Positions 1 to 4,851 of a stretch of DNA of 6,297 nt are shown piece after piece (within the stretch, counting starts at the first letter, position 1; each line of letters begins with the position of its first letter). The position numbers and the translations under genes were made by a program. This DNA comes from Bacilli bacterium (GTDB lineage Bacteria > Bacillota_I > Bacilli_A > RF39 > UBA660): the NCBI GenBank assembly GCA_900751815.1, contig CAADST010000069.1, positions 1 to 6,297 of the forward strand, given 5' to 3'. The notes under the pieces were generated by a model. The model had not been told where the DNA came from. It ran no database searches and worked only from the letters and a program-made list of their open reading frames with translations.

Positions 1-28
1 TAATTTTAATTTTTTTATTATATTTCAT
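1..28 (-). CDS. 5' end of an unidentified leftward gene (partial)
   Basis: An ATG at 28-26 opens a frame that runs off the left edge and reads MKYNKKIKI. The start is supported by a strong SD, AGAGGTGA at 40-33, four nt upstream, matching the style of the other starts here. An in-frame ATG at 52-50 would add eight residues but has no SD, so 28 is preferred. A candidate promoter lies at 61-90. The Lys-rich N-terminus would suit the positive end of a signal peptide or membrane anchor, but nine residues cannot identify a product. Existence of the gene is likely; its function is unknown. Confidence 0.6.
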
Positions 29-32
29 TTTT

Positions 33-40
33 TCACCTCT
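33..40 (-). promoter_or_regulatory. Shine-Dalgarno site of the left-edge gene
   Basis: Read leftward, AGAGGTGA closely matches the 16S anti-SD complement and sits four nt before the ATG at 28-26. It is the main reason to believe that a gene starts here and that ATG 52 is not the start. Confidence 0.6.
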
Positions 41-60
41 TTTTGCTTTCATGGTTTTAT

Positions 61-90
61 ATCCTAACACACCCCCAAAATACTCGTCAA
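61..90 (-). promoter_or_regulatory. Candidate sigma-A promoter for the left-edge gene
   Basis: Read leftward, the -35 is TTGACG (90-85, 5/6 match). After an 18-bp spacer the -10 is TAGGAT (66-61, 4/6), preceded by TGT, which supplies an extended -10 TGn. Transcription would start near 54, leaving about 14 nt before the SD. The repeat block at 98-149 lies directly upstream of the -35, where an activator or UP-type element would act. The -10 is imperfect, so this remains a candidate. Confidence 0.45.
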
Positions 91-134
91 GAGTTTATTT
101 TGTCGAGTTTTGTCTACTTTTGTCAAATAAACTC
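91..134. repeat. Inverted repeat in the divergent intergenic region
   Basis: GAGTTTATTT (91-100) is the exact reverse complement of AAATAAACTC (125-134), with a 24-nt spacer. A second, mutually exclusive pairing joins TCGAGTTT (103-110) to AAACTCGA (129-136). Both overlap the phased repeats, so the dyads may follow from repeated ACTCG/CGAGT words and need not form a real hairpin. No T-run follows that would make it a terminator. Confidence 0.5.
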
Positions 135-149
135 GAAAATGCTCGAAAA
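98..149. repeat. 10-bp-phased direct repeat array between divergent genes
   Basis: The 7-mer TTTTGTC occurs three times at exact 10-bp spacing (98-104, 108-114, 118-124). The phase continues with two copies of CTCGAAAA (132-139 and 142-149), so a TC dinucleotide recurs at 103, 113, 123, 133 and 143. The block lies just upstream of the candidate leftward -35 and about 80 bp upstream of the rightward glycosylase gene. It could be a tandem site for a regulator binding one face of the helix, or intrinsically curved DNA, because the T/A tracts are in phase. No known operator consensus is recognised. Confidence 0.7.
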
Positions 150-182
150 CCTCTAAAATGAGGCAAAAAGTACTGCTTTTAC

Positions 183-211
183 TATACAATTTTTAATAAA
201 TTTGTTATATT
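183..211 (+). promoter_or_regulatory. Candidate promoter for the DNA glycosylase gene
   Basis: TATACA (183-188, 4/6 match to -35) and TATATT (206-211, 5/6 match to -10) are separated by 17 bp. The implied transcription start near 218 falls on the SD, leaving almost no leader. An alternative -10, TACAAT at 185-190, would leave a leader of about 30 nt but has no good -35 upstream. In such AT-rich DNA either match could arise by chance. Confidence 0.3.
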
Positions 212-227
212 ATTACTGGTGATTTTA

Positions 228-707
228 ATGCAAGTATATCATGAACTTCCTCCAATATATGATAATAATTCTAAAGTTTTAATACTTGGTAGTATGCCTA
301 GTGTTAAATCAAGAGAAGTTGGCTTTTACTATGCTCATAAAACTAATAGATTTTGGGTTATTTTAGAAAAGTTATTTAATGTTAGTTTAAATACAATCGA
401 AGAAAAGAAAAAGTTTTTATTAGATAATTACATAGCTTTATGGGATGTATTTGCCTTTTGTGAAATAGATGCATCAAGTGATGCATCTATAAAAAACTAT
501 CAATTAAATGATATAAATATGATTTTAAAACATGCTAATATCAAAGCGATATTTTGTACAGGCAAAAAAAGTTATGATACTTTAATTAAAAATTTTAAAA
601 CAAATACCCCGGTTTATTATTTACCTAGTCCTTCTAGTGCTAACGCAGCATTTAGTTTGGAAACACTTGTTACTAAATACCAAGTAATTCTAGATTATTT
701 AACTTGA
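228..707 (+). CDS. DNA-deoxyinosine (hypoxanthine) glycosylase, UDG superfamily
   Basis: This 159-residue protein matches the small hypoxanthine-DNA glycosylases, often called UDG family 6. Such enzymes excise the deaminated base hypoxanthine (deoxyinosine) from DNA to start base excision repair. Visible hallmarks are ILGSMPS (residues 19-25), the YYAHKTNRFW block (34-43) whose Asn40 corresponds to the family's catalytic Asn, ALWDV (70-74), DASIKN (85-90), and the C-terminal LPSPSSANA loop (132-140), the DNA-intercalating/motif-2 position. Length is normal for a complete enzyme. ATG 228 is chosen because GGTGA (218-222) lies five nt before it; a GTG at 219 is in frame but falls inside that SD. 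The gene stands alone on this strand. Family assignment is confident; exact base preference is inferred. Confidence 0.88.
   Translation: MQVYHELPPIYDNNSKVLILGSMPSVKSREVGFYYAHKTNRFWVILEKLFNVSLNTIEEKKKFLLDNYIALWDVFAFCEIDASSDASIKNYQLNDINMILKHANIKAIFCTGKKSYDTLIKNFKTNTPVYYLPSPSSANAAFSLETLVTKYQVILDYLT
465..490. repeat. Perfect 12-bp inverted repeat inside the glycosylase gene
   Basis: ATAGATGCATCA (465-476) is followed by two nt and then its exact reverse complement, TGATGCATCTAT (479-490). It encodes the segment IDASSDASI before the conserved Asn90. The two-nt spacer favours a cruciform in DNA more than an RNA stem-loop, which would need to open a few base pairs. Confidence 0.85.
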
Positions 708-1688
708 TTTTTTACTTTTAATAAGTTCTAGTATTTTTATAAATAGATAAGAACACAATAATGATATTAAACAAACTAAAATATAATGAATTAAATTATT
801 ATAAACTATAATATCATCAATATTAAGTATTCCACCGATAAAACGGATACCAATAATTACTAACGGATGAATTATATAAATAATTGTTGCTAAACTACGC
901 AATTTTTTATTAGAACCATTTGTATTATAAATAATTAAAGAAAATAGATAATACATAACAGGAACTAAAAATAAATACATACTATCATGTCTTTGTAAAT
1001 CATATAATCTTAAAAAATAACTTTCTAAAAACATAAATACAAAACTAATAATTAATCCTACAATTAATAATTTATTATTAGTTTTTTCTTTGCCTTTAAA
1101 ACTATAACCAAGCATTAAAAATATTGGAACATAAAATAAACCATTACGAGTATAATCAAATACTTGAAATATAATATTATATAATTTTAAAACGCTAGGA
1201 ATACATACTAAAGTACCATAATAACTATCTCCAAGTAAGCCAATTATATATAAAATAACAACAATTACCCAAACTAATTTTTTATTTAAATGTTTAATTA
1301 AAAAATATGTAACCCATAAACCTAGTATTAAAGCTGGAAAATACCAAAGATGATAAAAAGTGCCATTTAAAAAGATGTTTTTAATTAAATCTAGAATACT
1401 CCAAGATTGTAATTGATGAGCATAAATATTAATAGGTAGATAAATAAGCATACATAGTAGATAAATTTTAATTATTTTAATAGTATATTTTTTTAAAGTA
1501 GCAATATCTTTTGGTAAAATGAAATATCCCGTAATCATTAAAAATAAAGGAACACCGATACGACAAAAAACATGCGTAAAATAATAATCTAGTTCACTAT
1601 TAATGCTTACAAAAGGATAAACATGAATAGCTACTATTAAAAACGCAACCATAAATCTAAAAGTATCTAAATTAAGTATTTTTTTCAT
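699..1688 (-). CDS. Acyltransferase-3 family integral membrane protein
   Basis: This 329-residue, highly hydrophobic protein has about ten predicted membrane segments. The N-terminal LDTFRFMVAFLIVAIHV (7-23) carries the Arg11 and His22 typical of acyltransferase family 3. It is followed by GVPLFLMITGYF (45-56), YHLWYFPALILG (112-123) and a late IYIIHPLVI (270-278). Family members transfer acetyl or other acyl groups from the cytoplasm to cell-surface sugars, peptidoglycan or teichoic acids; the membrane half of VanT-type serine racemases is related. The substrate cannot be read from the sequence. ATG 1688 is preferred because AGTGAT (1698-1693) lies four nt upstream; the in-frame ATG at 1703 has no SD. 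It follows the aminopeptidase gene on the same strand, but a hairpin separates them. It is notably more AT-rich than its neighbours. Confidence 0.82.
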   Translation of the reverse strand: MKKILNLDTFRFMVAFLIVAIHVYPFVSINSELDYYFTHVFCRIGVPLFLMITGYFILPKDIATLKKYTIKIIKIYLLCMLIYLPINIYAHQLQSWSILDLIKNIFLNGTFYHLWYFPALILGLWVTYFLIKHLNKKLVWVIVVILYIIGLLGDSYYGTLVCIPSVLKLYNIIFQVFDYTRNGLFYVPIFLMLGYSFKGKEKTNNKLLIVGLIISFVFMFLESYFLRLYDLQRHDSMYLFLVPVMYYLFSLIIYNTNGSNKKLRSLATIIYIIHPLVIIGIRFIGGILNIDDIIVYNNLIHYILVCLISLLCSYLFIKILELIKSKKSS

Positions 1689-1692
1689 AAAT

Positions 1693-1698
1693 ATCACT
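1693..1698 (-). promoter_or_regulatory. SD deciding the acyltransferase start
   Basis: AGTGAT, read leftward, lies four nt before ATG 1688 and resembles the GGTGA sites used by the glycosylase and aminopeptidase genes. No comparable site precedes the upstream in-frame ATG at 1703, so the shorter protein is preferred. Confidence 0.5.
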
Positions 1699-1730
1699 AA
1701 CATAAGTTTATCATAAATTTTAATATAATA

Positions 1731-1765
1731 AAAGATGGAGTTTAGATATTGAAATCTCCATCTTT
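1731..1765 (-). terminator. Terminator of the dehydrogenase-aminopeptidase operon
   Basis: Read leftward, AAAGATGGAG (1765-1756) pairs perfectly over 10 bp with CTCCATCTTT (1740-1731), with a 15-nt loop containing the aminopeptidase stop codon. A T-rich but interrupted tail (TTTTATTATATT) follows. The upstream arm lies in the last coding codons. The long loop and broken T-run make it weaker than the 5988 terminator, so some read-through into the acyltransferase gene is possible. Confidence 0.6.
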
Positions 1766-2953
1766 AAATATTAATTTTTCGCCATTTTTAGTCATTGCTG
1801 TGATATTTAAATCATCTGTGCCAATCATAAAATCAACATGATTAGTAGAATGATTTAAACCCTTTGTTCTTAAAGACTCGCGAGTTTCTTCAAAGCCCCC
1901 CTCAATGCATTCTGGAAAAGCATCTCCTAAAGCGATGTGACAAGAAGCATTTTCATCAAGACATGTTTCTCCAAAAACAAAGTTAGTTTTAGCAACACCA
2001 GAATTTTTAGAAACTAGCGCACACTCACCTAAAAAGCATGAATAATCATCACTTTCAATAATTCCTTTTAATATTTCTTTGCCAACATAGGCATCATAAT
2101 CAACAACTTTACCATCTTTAAATTTTAACCAAAATTTTTCAATAAAAGCCCCGCCATACATTAAAGGTTTTGATGCATAAACTATACCACTCGTATAACG
2201 ATAATCAGGGGAAGTAAAAACTTCATAAGTAGGCATGTTGACAATTAAATTATCCCCATAACCAGCACACTCCCAAATAACTTTTTGAGGTAATCCAACA
2301 TAAAGATCAGTACCCAACTTATTAGTATAATGCATAGAAGTTATTTCTAAATCATTTAGTTTTTTTACTAATTTTCTTTGTTTATCTAAAAACTTATTCC
2401 ATTCATCTATTGGATTTTTAGTATCAACCATTGTCGCAATCATCATTAAATTAAGTAATTTTTCATATGCCTCTTCTTCACTTAAATCAGGGAAACTATC
2501 CTTTGCCCAAACTACATTAGGCATAACAGCAATACACCAAGATATTTCATTTAATGCTTGTTTTTCGCGATATATTGGCCTTGTTGTTCTTGACTTTAGA
2601 GCTGCTGCGGTCATATTTTCAGAACTTATATCATCAAAGTAATGTGGAAATTCCGTAGAAATCATTAAGAATGCGGCATTCTTTTTAGCATATTCATCCC
2701 AAATATGACTATCAAAATAAGAATCATTTTCTATTTCTTTTAATGATTTACTTAAATGATTATGTCTTTCTTCTTTATCTAATTCATCTAAATAGATATC
2801 ATCAATACCTTTTTCTTTAGCTAAGGCTATTACTTTATCAATTAATGATTTATTATCATTATAATAATGGATAAATAAAGAATTACTTTTACTTAAATCA
2901 AGACAACGATTTACAAGTAAATTAGCGTATTTGCTTTCTATTTCCTCAAACAT
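1742..2953 (-). CDS. M29 family metallo-aminopeptidase (AmpS/PepS type)
   Basis: This 403-residue protein has the normal length for peptidase family M29, cytoplasmic metal-dependent enzymes that remove N-terminal residues from peptides. Likely metal ligands, by motif, are Glu244 (PTYEVFTSPD), Glu310 (LGECALV), His339 (NASCHIALG), and His372 with Asp374 (NHVDFMIGT). The GLNHSTNHVDFMIG stretch (365-378) is the family's C-terminal signature. Seven residues after His339, where studied members carry a catalytic Tyr, this protein has Phe346 (DAFPECIEGG). The start is clear: AAGGTG (2963-2958) lies four nt before ATG 2953 and overlaps the upstream dehydrogenase stop, so translational coupling is likely. 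It is the second gene of a two-gene operon ending in a hairpin at 1731-1765. Family is confident; specificity is unknown. Confidence 0.9.
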   Translation of the reverse strand: MFEEIESKYANLLVNRCLDLSKSNSLFIHYYNDNKSLIDKVIALAKEKGIDDIYLDELDKEERHNHLSKSLKEIENDSYFDSHIWDEYAKKNAAFLMISTEFPHYFDDISSENMTAAALKSRTTRPIYREKQALNEISWCIAVMPNVVWAKDSFPDLSEEEAYEKLLNLMMIATMVDTKNPIDEWNKFLDKQRKLVKKLNDLEITSMHYTNKLGTDLYVGLPQKVIWECAGYGDNLIVNMPTYEVFTSPDYRYTSGIVYASKPLMYGGAFIEKFWLKFKDGKVVDYDAYVGKEILKGIIESDDYSCFLGECALVSKNSGVAKTNFVFGETCLDENASCHIALGDAFPECIEGGFEETRESLRTKGLNHSTNHVDFMIGTDDLNITAMTKNGEKLIFKDGDFNI

Positions 2954-2961
2954 AATTCACC

Positions 2962-3987
2962 TTATTTATTCGGGTCAACTAATATTTTAATTGCTGAATC
3001 TGTGCCACTAGTAAGTCGTTCGTAGGCGTTTTGAACACCTTCTAGAGGTACGATATCATCAACAAATTTCATAACATCAATTTTTTTATTAGCAATTAAA
3101 TTAATTACCGAATTAAATTCATTATAAGTATAAGCAATAGCTCCTTGAAGCACTAATTCCTTCATTACAGCCATAACTGTGTATGTTGGAACAGCATCAT
3201 TAGAAACACCAACTAAAACTACAATACCACCAGGTTTAACTAAAGATATAGCACTATTAACAGCAGCAGAATTACCAACACATTCAATAACTACATCAAA
3301 GCCACCGTTTGTTTTTTCCATAAGTTTAGGAACTAAATCTTCACTTGTGGCATTAAACCATTCATCAGCTACACCTAGACTTACTGATTTTTCACCACGA
3401 GCTTCATTAGTTTCTGTTAGTGCTACATATTGTGCTCCTTCTTTTTTAGCAAACATAGCAGAAGCTAGGCCAATAATTCCTCCGCCGATAATTAGGACAT
3501 CATCTCCAACAGCAATTCTTCCTAAGTGTGCGGCATGAAGACCTACAGCCATTGGTTCAACCATAGCCATTTCTTCATCTGCTACTCCATCAGGTACTTT
3601 AATAACCATATCACTACGAATAGCAATCATGTTAGTTAAACCACCTGGATTATTAAGTGATAAACCTACAGCTTCCTCCCAAGTATGGGGACAAAATTGT
3701 ACATCACCATTACGACATGCTTCACATTTTCCACAAGGAGAAATTGGTAGAGCTGTTACTCTATCTCCTACTTTTAAGTCGTCTCTATCACCTGTATCAA
3801 CAACTCGGCCAACAAATTCATGCCCCATAACTAAACCAACTGGAGCACCACCTACCCAATAATGGATATCTGATCCACAAATTCCTGTTTTTAATACATC
3901 AATAATTACTTTCTTGCCATCACTAACAGGTTCAGAAATTTCTTTAATTTCAAATTCCTTTACCCCTTTAATAGCAACTGCTTTCAT
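2962..3987 (-). CDS. Zinc-dependent medium-chain alcohol/polyol dehydrogenase
   Basis: This 341-residue cytoplasmic oxidoreductase of the medium-chain dehydrogenase superfamily resembles sorbitol (L-iditol), butanediol or threonine dehydrogenases. Likely catalytic-zinc residues are Cys37 (GICGSD), His56-Glu57 (GHEFVG) and Glu144 (VEPMAVG). The structural-zinc lobe is complete, with Cys85, Cys88, Cys91 and Cys99. The Rossmann motif GGGIIG (168-173) is followed by acidic Glu192 near the end of the second strand, which suggests NAD over NADP. The exact substrate cannot be assigned. ATG 3987 is chosen because GGAGGG (3999-3994) sits six nt before it; an in-frame ATG at 3993 directly abuts that SD. 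It is the first gene of an operon, with the aminopeptidase 8 nt downstream. It is less AT-rich than its neighbours. Confidence 0.88.
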   Translation of the reverse strand: MKAVAIKGVKEFEIKEISEPVSDGKKVIIDVLKTGICGSDIHYWVGGAPVGLVMGHEFVGRVVDTGDRDDLKVGDRVTALPISPCGKCEACRNGDVQFCPHTWEEAVGLSLNNPGGLTNMIAIRSDMVIKVPDGVADEEMAMVEPMAVGLHAAHLGRIAVGDDVLIIGGGIIGLASAMFAKKEGAQYVALTETNEARGEKSVSLGVADEWFNATSEDLVPKLMEKTNGGFDVVIECVGNSAAVNSAISLVKPGGIVVLVGVSNDAVPTYTVMAVMKELVLQGAIAYTYNEFNSVINLIANKKIDVMKFVDDIVPLEGVQNAYERLTSGTDSAIKILVDPNK

Positions 3988-4007
3988 ATACATCCCTCCA
4001 TACTATA

Positions 4008-4016
4008 ATTGTACCA
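4008..4016 (-). promoter_or_regulatory. Candidate extended -10 promoter for the dehydrogenase operon
   Basis: Read leftward, TGGTACAAT provides an extended -10 (TGn plus TACAAT, 5/6 match). No convincing -35 lies 16-18 bp upstream, which extended -10 promoters tolerate. The implied start near 4001 leaves only a few nt before the SD at 3999-3994. TATAGT (4007-4002) is an alternative -10. Confidence 0.4.
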
Positions 4017-4052
4017 CAAAAACCATTTATTACTCATAACTTAATATATTTA

Positions 4053-4082
4053 TTTACAAAATATTGTCACATATATTATAAT
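4053..4082 (+). promoter_or_regulatory. Candidate sigma-A promoter for the ABC exporter operon
   Basis: TTTACA (4053-4058, 5/6) and a consensus TATAAT (4077-4082) are separated by 18 bp. The predicted transcription start near 4089 falls at the first G of the SD GGAGGT (4089-4094), so the leader would be extremely short. A nearby TTGTCA (4064-4069) looks like a -35 but has no -10 at the right distance. Confidence 0.55.
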
Positions 4083-4098
4083 ATTTCTGGAGGTCAAA

Positions 4099-4851
4099 AT
4101 GATAAAAGTAAAAAATGTTACAAAAAAGTTTATTAAAACGAACAAGAAAAAAGAAAAACTAGAATTTAGGGCAGTTGATAATTTATCATTTGATGTTAAA
4201 GATGGCGAAATTCTAGGTATACTTGGACCTAATGGTGCTGGTAAAACAACACTTCTTCGCATGATTGCGGGTATTATGACACCAAGCGAAGGAGAAATAA
4301 CTATTGATGATTTAAATTATGAGGAAAATGAAACAGAAATTAAAAAATCGCTTGCTTATTTATCAGGAAATACTAAAATTTATGATACTTTAAGCCCATA
4401 TGAATTACTTAAAATGTGTGCGGAAATCTATGATGTACCTACAAATGAAATAGATGAAAGAATTAAAAAAGTCAGTAAAATATTAAATATGGATGCATTT
4501 TTATATAACAGGATTGAAAAACTTTCAACTGGCCAAACCCAAAGAGTAAATATTGCTAGATGTATGATTCACAATCCCAAGTATTACATTTTAGATGAAG
4601 CAACTAGTGGCCTTGATATTATAACTAGTCAAATAATTTTAAACTTTATTAAAGATGAAAAAGAAAAGGGAAAAACAATTCTTTATTCAACCCATTATAT
4701 GGAAGAAGCGGAAAATATATGTGATATGATCATCATGATTAATAAAGGAAAAATTATAGCTACTGGTACTCCAGATGAAATTAGAAAGATGACTAAAACT
4801 ACCAATTTAAGAGATGCATTCTTTAGTTTAGTGGGGGATATTCATGAATAA
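4099..4851 (+). CDS. ABC transporter ATPase subunit, NatA-like
   Basis: This 250-residue protein is a complete ABC nucleotide-binding domain powering the membrane partner encoded next. Walker A is GPNGAGKTT (43-51), the signature is LSTGQ (142-146, a variant of LSGGQ), Walker B is YYILDE (162-167) with catalytic Glu167 and D-loop SGLD (170-173), and the switch His is His199 (STHYMEEAE). The Q-loop position reads YLSGNTKIYDTL (87-98), with Gly90 where most ABC ATPases have Gln; I recall similar GNTKLY-like segments in NatA-type proteins. The SD GGAGGT (4089-4094) lies four nt before the start. The stop overlaps the permease start by 8 bp, indicating co-translation. Na+ export is suggested by similarity only; other substrates are possible. 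Confidence 0.87.
   Translation: MIKVKNVTKKFIKTNKKKEKLEFRAVDNLSFDVKDGEILGILGPNGAGKTTLLRMIAGIMTPSEGEITIDDLNYEENETEIKKSLAYLSGNTKIYDTLSPYELLKMCAEIYDVPTNEIDERIKKVSKILNMDAFLYNRIEKLSTGQTQRVNIARCMIHNPKYYILDEATSGLDIITSQIILNFIKDEKEKGKTILYSTHYMEEAENICDMIIMINKGKIIATGTPDEIRKMTKTTNLRDAFFSLVGDIHE

Noticed and set aside
150..180. Small hairpins CCTC/GAGG (150-163) and AAAAG/CTTTT (166-180) as a terminator
   Set aside because: Stems of 4-5 bp are too weak, and no gene ends upstream in either direction.
61..204. Possible replication origin because of the AT-rich repeats
   Set aside because: No DnaA box (TTATCCACA-like) is present and no origin-associated gene is recognisable.
701..731. AACTT/AAGTT and CTAG pairs as a terminator between the convergent genes
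   Set aside because: The pairing needs a 7-nt bulge and a 17-nt loop, with no proper T-run. It is not convincing.
3179..3862. Two rightward open frames (3179-3538 and 3629-3862) opposite the dehydrogenase
   Set aside because: They lie wholly antisense to a clear conserved gene, encode Pro/Ser/Thr-rich sequence with no recognisable domain, and have no convincing SD. They are codon-bias shadows.
4009..4019. Dyad TTGT-ACC-ACAA over the dehydrogenase -10
   Set aside because: The arms are only 4 bp with an odd spacer, and it does not fit the Rex or another known operator consensus. Chance is likely in AT-rich DNA.
4059..4086. AAATATT/AATATTT inverted repeat around the ABC operon -10
   Set aside because: Seven-bp pure-AT arms 14 bp apart are expected by chance at this base composition.
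4050..4262. Leftward open frame of about 70 codons overlapping the ABC ATPase start
   Set aside because: It is antisense to the Walker A region and contains the ATPase promoter. It has no family resemblance or SD.
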